From NCBI RefSeq assembly GCF_003572205.1, contig NZ_QXNY01000002.1, forward strand, positions 961,640 to 1,025,639: 64,000 nucleotides of DNA, read 5' to 3'. Position 1 is the first letter of the stretch; each line of letters opens with the position of its first letter. Below, one piece after another: positions 1-8,301 of the stretch. A program made the position numbers and the translations under genes. The notes under the pieces are model-generated. The model did no database searches and was not told the origin of the DNA. It saw only the letters and a program-made list of their open reading frames with translations. The stretch comes from Algihabitans albus (lineage in GTDB: Bacteria > Pseudomonadota > Alphaproteobacteria > Kiloniellales > DSM-21159).

Positions 1-2
1 GG

Positions 3-1205
3 GCCCTCGCCCTCGTGGCGCCGGGCGGAACCGTGGAGGTCGAATTTCTGCGCGGCCAGGAGGAGCGCAGCGGCAGCCTTGATTTCGGCAGATCGGAAGA
101 CCAGACGGACGAAACCGCCGCGTTGCCGGTCCCCCCGGCCGCAACCGGCGGAGCCGACTGTCCGCACCCACTGCCGGTCTGCGCGGCGCGACAGGCCGTC
201 TTCCCGATCGAGAGCTTCGACCCGCTGGCCAGCGCCGTGCGCATCGCACCGGACCTTATGGTGACCAACCGCCATGCGCTGGCCGACCGCGAAACCGCCA
301 AGGTCTTCACGCCGGCGGGCCCTCGCGAAGGGCGCGTCCTGGCCTCCGCCTACCGCGGCGATCTGGCGCTGCTGCAGGTCGAAGGCCTGCCGGACGACGG
401 CGTCATCCTGACGCCGGAGCCGAGAAACGACACGGGACCCTTCTTCGCCGTCGGCGCCGACGTGGCCCGACAAGAAGTGCGGGTCTTCGAACCGGGCCGA
501 CTGATCCTGCCCCCTGCGGACGAAGCGCCGCTGGGACGGCTGCACGTCACGGCACGGATGCAGCCGGGCGTCAGCGGCGGCGCGCTGCTCGACGACGAAG
601 GACAGCTCGTCGGCATCGCGGTGGGCGGCGGCGAAGGCCGCTACGAAGCCCTGCCCTCCGCGGCAATCGACGAACTGCTGGTCCTGCAGGATGCGCCCGA
701 CGCCCGCTCGGTCCAGACCGCCCTGGGCACGGCCTATAGCGGCTGTGCCGATGCGCTGGACAGCGCAGCGACCGCCGGGCGCGGGCCGCTGCCGGATCAG
801 GTAGCCCTGGCCCTGTCGGAAAGCTGCCGCGCCTCGGAGAACGCCGGCCAGTATCTGGAAGCCGGGCGGGTGCTGGGCATGACCGGCGACTTCGCCCGCG
901 CCATCGAGCTGCACAACGCGGCCGTCGCGCAGGTTCCCAACTCGATCAATGCGCGCATCGCACTGCTGGTCTCGCTGCAGCTTGGCGGGCGGATCGAGGC
1001 CATGCTGCCGCATGCCCGCTGGCTGTTCGGAATGCTGCCCGAGGACGCCCAGGCTCAGCGTTTCGCCATCCAGTCGGGCGTCTGGGGCGGCGAGCCGGCA
1101 CTGGCCGAAGCGGCCTACGCGCGCCTGGCCGCCAGCAACCCGCGCCAAGCCGAAGCCGCCCGCCGCTTCATCGACAACCCACCACCGGCCCCGCGCGCGA
1201 GATAG
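3..1205 (+). CDS. Trypsin-like serine protease with C-terminal helical repeats, 5' end missing
   Basis: The reading frame is open from the window edge, so the N-terminus is lost; the GTG at 15 is probably internal. Counting from that GTG, the triad of a trypsin/DegP-like protease is visible: H87 in TNRHALAD, D116 in YRGDLALLQV and S187 in QPGVSGGALLDDEGQLVG. Residues before about 35 resemble the end of a PDZ domain (APGGTVEVEFLRG), and four Cys residues suggest an exported protein. From about 240 the protein is alpha-helical and TPR-like. It probably degrades or senses proteins in the periplasm (inference). It converges on prpE with a 36 nt gap and no visible terminator. Confidence 0.75.
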   Translation, partial: ALALVAPGGTVEVEFLRGQEERSGSLDFGRSEDQTDETAALPVPPAATGGADCPHPLPVCAARQAVFPIESFDPLASAVRIAPDLMVTNRHALADRETAKVFTPAGPREGRVLASAYRGDLALLQVEGLPDDGVILTPEPRNDTGPFFAVGADVARQEVRVFEPGRLILPPADEAPLGRLHVTARMQPGVSGGALLDDEGQLVGIAVGGGEGRYEALPSAAIDELLVLQDAPDARSVQTALGTAYSGCADALDSAATAGRGPLPDQVALALSESCRASENAGQYLEAGRVLGMTGDFARAIELHNAAVAQVPNSINARIALLVSLQLGGRIEAMLPHARWLFGMLPEDAQAQRFAIQSGVWGGEPALAEAAYARLAASNPRQAEAARRFIDNPPPAPRAR

Positions 1206-1241
1206 GCTCTCGCAGGGTTCTCGCAGCCACGAACCGAAAAC

Positions 1242-3143
1242 CTACGCCGACTTCCGCGCCAAGCCGATGCCCTGGAGACTCTCGTCGATCTCGTCGAGGA
1301 TCATAGGGTCGTCAATGGTGGCCGGTGTCTTATAGGTTTCGCCGTCGGCGATCTGACGCATCGTGGCACGCAGGATCTTGCCGGAGCGAGTCTTGGGCAG
1401 GCGCGGCACGACGGTGGCCTGCTTGAAGGCGGCGACCGGACCGATGCGGTCGCGCACCATGGCGACGACCTCCTTGACGATCTCGGCGTCCGTTCGCTCG
1501 ACCCCCTTGTTGAGCACCAGGAAACCGACCGGCATTTGGCCCTTGAGCGCGTCGGCTACGCCGATCACGGCGCATTCCGCCACATCCGGATGGCTTGCCA
1601 GAACCTCCTCCATCGCGCCGGTCGAAAGGCGGTGGCCGGCGACGTTGATGATGTCGTCGGTGCGGGCCATGACGAAGACGTAACCGTCCTCGTCGATGTA
1701 GCCGGCATCGCCGGTCTGATAGTAGCCGGGATACTCCCTAAGATAGGTCTTGCTGTAGCGCTCCTTGGCGCCCCAGATCGTCGGGAAGGTGCCCGGCGGC
1801 ATCGGCAGCTTGCCGCAGATCGCGCCGATGGTGCCCGGCGCGACCTCGCGGCCGTCCGTATCCAGCACCTTGAGGTCCCAGCCCGGCACCGGCCGGGTCG
1901 GACTGCCGGGCTTGATCGGCAGCGCTTCGACCCCCAGGCAATTGGCCGCGATCGACCAGCCCGTCTCGGTCTGCCACCAGTGGTCGATGACCGGCCGGTC
2001 CAGCTTCTCCTGCGCCCACTGCAGGGTGTCGGGGTCGCAGCGCTCGCCGGCCAGGAAGAGTGCGCGAAAGCCGCTCAGGTCGTAGTCGCCCAGCAACTCG
2101 CCCTTCGGGTCCTGCTGGCGGATCGCCCGGAAGGCGGTCGGCGCTGTGAAGAGCGTCGCCACCTTGTGCTGCTGGATCACCCGCCAGAAGGCGCCGGCGT
2201 CGGGCGTACCGACCGGCTTGCCCTCATAGACCAGGGTCGTGGCACCGTAGAGCAGCGGCGCGTAGACGATATAGGAGTGACCGACCACCCAACCGATGTC
2301 GCTGGCCGCCCAGTAGACCTCGCCGGGCTGCAGGTCGTAGATGTGGCGCATCGACCAGGTCAGGGCGACCGCATGCCCCCCGGTGTCGCGCACGATTCCC
2401 TTCGGCTGCCCGGTGGTGCCGGAGGTGTAGAGCACATAGAGCGTGTCGGTCGCCAGGACCGGCACGCAGTCGTGCGGCTCGGCGCTCGCCATGACCTCGG
2501 CCCAGTCCTCGTCCCGTCCCGCCATCAGCTCGCAGCGTTCCTGCGGGCGCTGCAGCACGATGCAGTGTTCGGGCTTGTGCACGGCCATCATGATGGCGGC
2601 GTCGAGCAGCGGCTTGTAGGGCACGATCCGTGCCGCCTCGATCCCGCAGGAGGCCGAGAGCACCAGCTTCGGCGCGCAATCGTCGATCCGGGTCGCGAGC
2701 TCATTGGCCGCGAAGCCGCCGAACACAACCGAGTGGATCGCACCCAGCCGGGCGCAGGCCAGCATGGCCACGACGGCCTCCGGCACCATCGGCATGTAGA
2801 TGATAACCCGGTCGCCCTTGCCGACACCGCGTGCCGCCATGGCACCGGCGAGCTTGGCGGTCTCGTCACGCAACTGGCTGTAGCTGTAGTGCCGCACGCT
2901 GTCGGTCACCGGAGAGTCGTAGATCAAGGCGGTCCGGTCGCCGTGGCCCGCCTTCACATGGCGGTCGAGCGCGTTGTAACAGGTGTTCAGCTTGCCGCCG
3001 GGAAACCAGCGGTAGTAGGGCGGATCGTCGGCGTCCAGCACCCGGTCCCAGCGCTCGTACCAATGCACCGCCTCGGCGGCCTCCGCCCAGAATCCCTCCG
3101 GATCCTGGAGCGACCGGCGGTGCAGTTCGTCGAAGCTGCCCAT
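1242..3143 (-). CDS. prpE: Propionyl-CoA synthetase (PrpE, acetyl-CoA synthetase superfamily)
   Basis: A 633-residue AMP-forming acyl-CoA synthetase that should convert propionate, ATP and CoA to propionyl-CoA in the cytoplasm. The adenylation P-loop is YTSGTTGQPKG at about 239-249. The block with WAASDIGWVVGHSYIVYAP, the HWWQTETGW motif and the C-terminal PKTRSGKILR with the catalytic Lys follow the PrpE/Acs pattern. The length fits PrpE (about 630) and is shorter than most Acs. I start at 3143 because GGAAGGG lies just upstream on the minus strand; the open frame extends to 3335 without family similarity. Acetate as main substrate cannot be excluded from sequence. Confidence 0.9.
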   Translation of the reverse strand: MGSFDELHRRSLQDPEGFWAEAAEAVHWYERWDRVLDADDPPYYRWFPGGKLNTCYNALDRHVKAGHGDRTALIYDSPVTDSVRHYSYSQLRDETAKLAGAMAARGVGKGDRVIIYMPMVPEAVVAMLACARLGAIHSVVFGGFAANELATRIDDCAPKLVLSASCGIEAARIVPYKPLLDAAIMMAVHKPEHCIVLQRPQERCELMAGRDEDWAEVMASAEPHDCVPVLATDTLYVLYTSGTTGQPKGIVRDTGGHAVALTWSMRHIYDLQPGEVYWAASDIGWVVGHSYIVYAPLLYGATTLVYEGKPVGTPDAGAFWRVIQQHKVATLFTAPTAFRAIRQQDPKGELLGDYDLSGFRALFLAGERCDPDTLQWAQEKLDRPVIDHWWQTETGWSIAANCLGVEALPIKPGSPTRPVPGWDLKVLDTDGREVAPGTIGAICGKLPMPPGTFPTIWGAKERYSKTYLREYPGYYQTGDAGYIDEDGYVFVMARTDDIINVAGHRLSTGAMEEVLASHPDVAECAVIGVADALKGQMPVGFLVLNKGVERTDAEIVKEVVAMVRDRIGPVAAFKQATVVPRLPKTRSGKILRATMRQIADGETYKTPATIDDPMILDEIDESLQGIGLARKSA

Positions 3144-3276
3144 GACTGACCCTTCCTCACCTTTGTCGCCGACTCTTATTGGTTGAGCAGGACGGTAGCC
3201 GCAATGCGCGTGGACTGGCAACGTCGCGGTGGAACCTGAGGCGGGTCGGCTGGGAAAAGCCGCGTTTTCGCCGAGA

Positions 3277-3651
3277 TCAAGCGGGGCCGAGAGCCGCACG
3301 CCAGACTTCGAGCGTCCGGCGCAGTAAGGCCACATCGATCCGGCAGTCCGGCTGATCCGGATCGTGGAGCGGCTGGAGCAGGACCGGACCCCGCTGCAGG
3401 CTCAGACGATAGGCGTTGCCGGAACGCTCGAGCCGCTCGACCTCGCCGCGCTCCACGCGCTCCAGGTCGGCCAGCAGTCGCGCGACGCCGGCCCGCCCAC
3501 CCTGCAGGTCGCTTTGCAGAAAACCGGCCAGGGCCTCGTATCCCGGTTTCGCCACGACCTTCGGAAGGCTCCCCGGCTCCGTCGCCGCCGTCACCGCGAC
3601 CGGCAGGTCGCCGGGCTGTCGCGCCGCGCGCGTCTCGTCCCGCTCCGTCAT
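3277..3651 (-). CDS. Small immunity-like protein coupled to the EndoU gene
   Basis: A 124-residue cytoplasmic protein with no signal peptide. Its ATG (3651-3649) shares one base with the TGA of the upstream EndoU gene (TGATG), so translation should be coupled; a GTG at 3654 is an alternative. The C-terminal half runs GNAYRLSLQRGPVLLQPL, then DCRIDVALLRRTLEVWRAAL. That is a small beta-sheet followed by a helix ending in a Trp-rich segment, a layout seen in small immunity-type proteins next to EndoU toxins. The role as an EndoU inhibitor is inference from coupling and gene order. I do not recognise a named family with certainty. Confidence 0.6.
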   Translation of the reverse strand: MTERDETRAARQPGDLPVAVTAATEPGSLPKVVAKPGYEALAGFLQSDLQGGRAGVARLLADLERVERGEVERLERSGNAYRLSLQRGPVLLQPLHDPDQPDCRIDVALLRRTLEVWRAALGPA

Positions 3652-4169
3652 CACCGATCCTCCAGATAAATCGGCCAGGCGGTGTTGATGCGTCGCCCGT
3701 CGGGCAGCAGCCAGCCCTCGATCAGGAAGCCGAAGCCAGGATCACCGCGCCACTTGCCTTCGCCGTCCCGCGCCTCGTGGAAGGCTGTGAGAATGGCGTC
3801 GAGGATCTGCTGTGGCGTCATGCTGTCCGGAAAGAAGCTGGAGAACTTTTCATCGGCCGTCTGCCAGCCCGTGGCCGGCCTACGGACGGCCACCTCCGCC
3901 GTATAGACGCCCAGCGCATTCGGCCCGTCGAGGACTTCGATCAGCCGCGCGTTCGGCGGATCGTCGCCGTTCGGCCGCGCATGAAAGCCGACCGGCCGCC
4001 CGCGGCGATTGATCTCCCCGCAAAAGACGTGAGTCAGGTTGACCGGAGGTTCGCTGACCGACCAGACCGGTTCCGGTCCGCTGCAATCGATCTCAAGCGC
4101 AACGGAGGCAGTCGCGGCGGAAAGCCAGATCGCGCAACCCAGCAGAATGCGGCCAAGCGACGGTGGCAT
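3651..4169 (-). CDS. Secreted stand-alone EndoU-family ribonuclease
   Basis: A 172-residue protein with a Sec signal peptide (R7, hydrophobic 8-24, ASVA cut near 24/25) followed directly by a bacterial EndoU domain. Visible family elements are THVFCGEINRRGRPVGFHARP with the two candidate catalytic His residues H47 and H63, then NALGVYTAEV, then the SSFFPDSMTPQQI block. The closing strand is RINTAWPIY, with T163 as the likely third catalytic residue. Bacterial EndoU domains are RNases of the BECR fold, often the toxic tip of CdiA and other polymorphic toxins. Here the domain is alone and exported. The start is supported by a GAGGGGG ribosome site. The next gene is coupled and may encode immunity. 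Confidence 0.8.
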   Translation of the reverse strand: MPPSLGRILLGCAIWLSAATASVALEIDCSGPEPVWSVSEPPVNLTHVFCGEINRRGRPVGFHARPNGDDPPNARLIEVLDGPNALGVYTAEVAVRRPATGWQTADEKFSSFFPDSMTPQQILDAILTAFHEARDGEGKWRGDPGFGFLIEGWLLPDGRRINTAWPIYLEDR

Positions 4170-4318
4170 GCGGCCCCCTCTTTCCTCGGTCTGCGCCTCG
4201 GCTGCCGGACCGAACCCGGCGTTTCCCTCTCAGCTTACTATGGCGTCGCGCCCTTGCGTTGGCGAGACGTCGCCGGCTGGTGTAGGAAAGGAGGAAACGC
4301 CGGGAAGGACGCCTTGCC

Positions 4319-5947
4319 ATGTCGGGACACGATCCCTTCGAGCTGAATCTCGATCCCAACGCCGCCAACTACGTGCCGCTGACGCCTCTGGGCTTTCTGG
4401 AGCGGGCGGCGGCGATCTTCCCGGAGCGGCCGGCTGTGGTCCACGGCGACCGGCGCTTTAGCTGGCGCCAGGCGGCGGAGCGCTGCCGGCGTCTGGCGTC
4501 CGCCTTGGCCAAGCGCGGGATCGGCGTCGGCGATACCGTCGCCGTGATGTGCCCCAACACGCCGCCGATGTGGGAGGCGCACTTCGGCGTGCCCATGACC
4601 GGCGCCGTCCTGAATGCCCTCAACGTCCGGCTGGATGCCGAAACCATCGCCTTCATCCTGGAGCACGGCGAAGCCAAGGCGCTGATCACCGACAGCGAGT
4701 TTCACGGCACCATCGCGACCGTCCTCAAGCGCCTGGGTCGTAAGATCCTGGTGATCGACGTGGACGACCCGCAGGGACCGGGCGGCGAACGCCTGGGCGA
4801 TCTGGAGTACGAGGCCTTCCTGGCGGAGGGCGATCCCGACTTCCGCGGCCGCCGGCCGGACGACGAGTGGGAGGCCATCGCCCTCAATTACACCAGCGGC
4901 ACGACCGGCAACCCCAAGGGCGTCGTCTATCACCATCGCGGCGCCTACCTGAACGCACTCGGCAACATCATGACCTGGGGCATGCAGGCCCATCCGGTCT
5001 ATCTCTGGACCTTGCCGATGTTCCACTGCAGCGGCTGGTGCTTCCCCTGGACCGTGACCGCGCTGGCGGGCACGCACGTCTGCCTGCGCCGGGTCGAGGC
5101 CGGAGCGATCTACCGCGCCCTGGCCGACGAGGGCGTGACGCATCTCTGCGGCGCGCCCATCGTGATGCAGATGATCCTCGGCGCCACGCCGGAGCAGAAA
5201 CGCCCCTTCGCGCAGCAGGTTCAGATGATGACGGCGGCCGCGCCGCCGCCCGCCAGCGTGCTGGCCGCCATGCAGGAGGAAGGCTTCGAGGTCACCCACG
5301 TCTACGGACTGACCGAGGTCTACGGTCCCGCCGTGGTCTGCGCCTGGCAGGACGCATGGGACAGCCGGCCGATCGAGGAGCAGGCGGACCTCAAGTCGCG
5401 CCAAGGCGTCGCCTACCCGGTTCTGGACGAGTTGATGGTGGCCGATCCGGAGACGCTCCAGCCCCTGCCCTGGGACGGAGAGACCCTCGGAGAGGTCTTC
5501 ATGCGCGGCAACATCGTCATGAAGGGCTACCTGAAGAATCCCACCGCCACCGACAGCGCGCTGGCCGGCGGCTGGTTCCACACCGGCGATCTGGGCGTAA
5601 CTCATCCGGACGGCTACATCCAACTCAAGGACCGCTCGAAGGACATCATCATCTCCGGCGGCGAGAACATCTCCTCCATCGAGGTCGAGAGCGCTCTCTA
5701 CCGCCACCCCGCCATCGCCGCCGTGGCCGTGGTCGCCAAGGCGGATGAGACTTGGGGCGAAACGCCCTGCGCCTTCGTGGAACTGAAGCCCGGCGCCGAA
5801 GTCAGCGCAGAAGAGCTGATCGCCTTCTGCCGCGAAAACCTGGCTCACTACAAATGCCCACGCCATGTGATCTTCACCGAACTGCCCAAGACCTCCACCG
5901 GCAAGATTCAGAAGTTCGCGCTGAGAGAACAAATCCGGCTGGACTAG
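4319..5947 (+). CDS. AMP-binding acyl-CoA ligase, medium-chain/DmdB-like
   Basis: A 542-residue adenylate-forming ligase. It carries the P-loop YTSGTTGNPKG near residue 190, VYGLTEVYGP, the GWFHTGDLGVTHPDGYIQ hinge region and the C-terminal PKTSTGKIQKF with the catalytic Lys. The opening NPANYVPLTPLGFLERAA-type sequence is typical of medium-chain acyl-CoA or 3-methylmercaptopropionate-CoA ligases (DmdB) of marine alphaproteobacteria. It should activate a carboxylic acid to its CoA ester; the exact substrate is not readable from sequence. AGGAGG-like sequence (GGAAAGGAGGAAACG) lies upstream of the ATG. It is divergent from the EndoU gene over a 149 nt region that must hold both promoters. Confidence 0.85.
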   Translation: MSGHDPFELNLDPNAANYVPLTPLGFLERAAAIFPERPAVVHGDRRFSWRQAAERCRRLASALAKRGIGVGDTVAVMCPNTPPMWEAHFGVPMTGAVLNALNVRLDAETIAFILEHGEAKALITDSEFHGTIATVLKRLGRKILVIDVDDPQGPGGERLGDLEYEAFLAEGDPDFRGRRPDDEWEAIALNYTSGTTGNPKGVVYHHRGAYLNALGNIMTWGMQAHPVYLWTLPMFHCSGWCFPWTVTALAGTHVCLRRVEAGAIYRALADEGVTHLCGAPIVMQMILGATPEQKRPFAQQVQMMTAAAPPPASVLAAMQEEGFEVTHVYGLTEVYGPAVVCAWQDAWDSRPIEEQADLKSRQGVAYPVLDELMVADPETLQPLPWDGETLGEVFMRGNIVMKGYLKNPTATDSALAGGWFHTGDLGVTHPDGYIQLKDRSKDIIISGGENISSIEVESALYRHPAIAAVAVVAKADETWGETPCAFVELKPGAEVSAEELIAFCRENLAHYKCPRHVIFTELPKTSTGKIQKFALREQIRLD

Positions 5948-6243
5948 ATTTTCCTCCCTGGTTTCTTTCGGCACGCCCAAAGCCGATTTCCACAGCGACG
6001 CAGCAAGATCTCAAGCCGACTCACGCTGCTATTTCGTAATTCCCCGCCCTCAGCGTTGTAATATTTAAAATTAGGCGCCATGTCAGAAGGGTGACGGAAC
6101 ACGGGTGGAGCACGTCCCGCAATTCCCCGGACTGTAAATTCCCGGAGAAATCCGTCCGGATCGCGCCGCCCGCGCGGGCGCGAATCGGCGTTTCCCGAGG
6201 TCTCGCTCCGCACCGTTTCCCGCAAGAGTAAGGTTTAGAGACT

Positions 6244-6837
6244 GTGCGAGTGAGCCCAAGCCGTCGAAGTTCCGCCCTGTTGGGCGTTCTTCTGTTGGCC
6301 CTGTCGATAACCTCCGCCAATCCCGCGCAAAGCCAAGTCGGCAACGCCATCGCGGTACCGGCCAATGCAACAGGCAAGAGCCATGGCGAGGGCTGGGACT
6401 GCGACAGAGGTTTCCGGGAATCGGGCGAAACCTGCATCGCGGTCGCGATCCCCGACAACGCCTACCCCACCGGCTCGGCCTATGGACGCGGGTGGGCCTG
6501 CAGTCGTGGCTACCGACAGATCGGGACTGCCTGTCGAGAGATCCCGGTGCCCGCAAACGCCTACCTCGACGCCTCGGGCGAGCGTTGGGAGTGCGACCGC
6601 GGCTTCCGTCGGGACGGGACGGGCTGCGCCGAGATCAGGGTGCCGGCAAACGGCTTCCTGACGGACTCCTCCTACGGGTCGGGCTGGACCTGTGAGCGCG
6701 GCTTCAGGGCGATCGGCGAGGATTGCATCGCCCTGCAAGTGCCGGAGAACGCGCATATCAACAGGTTCGGCAACGACTGGTCCTGCAATCGACCCTACGA
6801 AAGACAGAGCAACACCTGCATCCTGTCTCAACGCTGA
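6244..6837 (+). CDS. Secreted protein of five tandem Cx10C repeats
   Basis: A 197-residue protein starting at GTG with a signal peptide (R-rich start, hydrophobic 11-24, cut near 30). The mature part is five copies of a 31-33 residue repeat. Each copy has W-x-C, then R-[GP]-[FY], then a second Cys exactly 11 positions after the first: C53/C64, C86/C97, C117/C128, C150/C161 and C181/C192. Copies are linked by I-x-VP-x-NA[YHF]-type segments. Each pair probably forms a disulfide after export. Such repeats occur in uncharacterised secreted proteins; I know no function. A hydrophobic anchor is absent, so it is likely periplasmic or extracellular. No operon partner is evident. Confidence 0.7.
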   Translation: MRVSPSRRSSALLGVLLLALSITSANPAQSQVGNAIAVPANATGKSHGEGWDCDRGFRESGETCIAVAIPDNAYPTGSAYGRGWACSRGYRQIGTACREIPVPANAYLDASGERWECDRGFRRDGTGCAEIRVPANGFLTDSSYGSGWTCERGFRAIGEDCIALQVPENAHINRFGNDWSCNRPYERQSNTCILSQR

Positions 6838-6984
6838 CCTGCCGGACGGCAGCGTTGAAAACCCAAAGCCTGCTGCAAAGGCGTAGGCGATCCGGCGAAA
6901 GAGAGGTGGCGTGTTCAAACATCCGATCGGTCTTCACAGTCGCCGGGGCCGCGGGGCGCCAGCCGCGGCAAGCGGCGTAGCGTC

Positions 6985-7182
6985 ATGAGCGAGTCCAGCA
7001 CCCCTGAAGATACACTCGACGGGCGAACCGCTCAGGTCCCCAAGCAGCGTTCTTGCCTGCGGTGCGACAAGCCGTTCCAGAGCGAATGGTCGGGCGAACG
7101 GATCTGCAGTCGCTGCAAGTCATCGAGCGCTTGGCGCGGCGGTCTGCCGATGCAGAAGCTGACCAGCGGCGGGCGCCGCTGA
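6985..7182 (+). CDS. Small zinc-ribbon protein
   Basis: A 65-residue protein with CLRCDKPFQSEWSGERICSRC, two CxxC knuckles 18-19 residues apart, which should bind one zinc ion. It is basic at the C-terminus (SGGRR) and hydrophilic throughout, so it is likely cytoplasmic and may bind nucleic acid or protein. Short proteins with this knuckle pattern are common as uncharacterised ORFs in alphaproteobacteria. It stands alone, 147 nt after the Cys-repeat gene and convergent with the zinc-peptidase gene. Function unknown. Confidence 0.65.
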   Translation: MSESSTPEDTLDGRTAQVPKQRSCLRCDKPFQSEWSGERICSRCKSSSAWRGGLPMQKLTSGGRR

Positions 7183-7227
7183 ATCAAGTTCGCGGACGGG
7201 AACGGCGTCCGGTTGGCCCCAGATCTT

Positions 7228-8301
7228 TCAAGACGACGTGCCTTTTCGCATCAGACCGTGGACGAAGCGCAGCTTGCCCATCGCGGTGGGACCCAGCACG
7301 AAGGGGTAAAGTTCCGGCTGCCCCATGCTCTGGTTGAGGCTGTTGACCGCAGCGGTGAGCGGTAGCCAGGCCGTCGTCAGTCGGTCAAAGTCTTCCTGTC
7401 GGTAGGGATCAAAACCGATCTCCATACGAAGCGGCGCAAAACGCCCGACGGCGGGTGCAATGCGAAGACCGAAGGCTTGCGCGGTTTCCAGCGTGTCCAC
7501 GATGTGGAGGTAGTGCGCCCAGGTCTCGGCGAAATCCTCCCAAGGATGCGCGCTTGCGTAGCTGCTGACGAAGTGGTTCTGCCAGCCGGCCGGCGGGCCT
7601 TCTGCGTAGTGACCCTCCAGGGCAGCCGCGTAGTCCTCTCGCTCGTCCCCGAACAGCTCGCGAAAGGCCTGGTGCCAGACGCCGTTGCGCACCAGCCGCT
7701 CCCAATAGTGATGACCGATCTCGTGCCGAAAGTGGCCGAGCAGCGTGCGGTAGGACTCGACCATTTCGCTGCGATGGCGTTCCCGCGCGACCGGGTCCGC
7801 CTCCGCGATGTCGATGGTGATCACACCCTGCCGGTGCCCCGTCACCGCCTGGGGGCCTTCGCGGAAACTCGCCCCGGAACCGGCCAGGAAGTCGAAGGCC
7901 AGTCCGCCGGTCGGATTGTCGAACTTGTTCTCCAAGGGAAGTCCCAAGCGCAGGAGTCCATAGACGAGGCGATGCTTGGCGTCCTCGAGACGCTGCCAGA
8001 GCAATCGATTTTCCGGCACTCCCAGGTTTGGGATCGTCCGGTTCAAACGGCAGGCGGCGCAGAAGGCCTCGGCCCCGTCCGCCGGCACCAGCCAGTTGCA
8101 GGCGTCTTCATCGGCGTTGACACAGAAGCGCAGCGGGGCTTCGGGCGCCGCCAAGGCCCGCCAGCGTCCGCCCGCTTCCTCGGTCAGCGCGCTGAGCGTC
8201 GTCGCTTCCGGAAGGTAGCCGAGGCGATGGTCGCAACGCTCGCAATGGCGATTGTCGAAGTAGAGGAGTTGACCGCAGTTCTGGCACTCGAAGAGTTTCA
8301 T
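7228..8301 (-). CDS. Putative zinc-binding metallopeptidase with N-terminal zinc ribbon
   Basis: A 357-residue protein. The N-terminus is a zinc ribbon (C6, C9, C20, C23), with a second CxxC (81-84). The catalytic HEIGHHYWE motif lies at 193-201 inside YRTLLGHFRHEIGHHYW, and a downstream WEDFAETWAHYLH helix could give the third ligand. This layout matches the putative zinc-binding metallopeptidase family often annotated Peptidase_Mx. Substrate unknown. Its ATG overlaps the TGA of the desaturase gene (ATGA, 8298-8301), so the two are translated together, which suggests a shared role, perhaps at the membrane or in stress; that is inference. Confidence 0.8.
   Translation of the reverse strand: MKLFECQNCGQLLYFDNRHCERCDHRLGYLPEATTLSALTEEAGGRWRALAAPEAPLRFCVNADEDACNWLVPADGAEAFCAACRLNRTIPNLGVPENRLLWQRLEDAKHRLVYGLLRLGLPLENKFDNPTGGLAFDFLAGSGASFREGPQAVTGHRQGVITIDIAEADPVARERHRSEMVESYRTLLGHFRHEIGHHYWERLVRNGVWHQAFRELFGDEREDYAAALEGHYAEGPPAGWQNHFVSSYASAHPWEDFAETWAHYLHIVDTLETAQAFGLRIAPAVGRFAPLRMEIGFDPYRQEDFDRLTTAWLPLTAAVNSLNQSMGQPELYPFVLGPTAMGKLRFVHGLMRKGTSS

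Noticed and set aside
1536..3149. 537-codon frame antisense to prpE, and similar long antisense frames opposite other genes such as 38317-41568
   Set aside because: High GC makes long antisense frames common. The opposite strands encode complete, conserved proteins.
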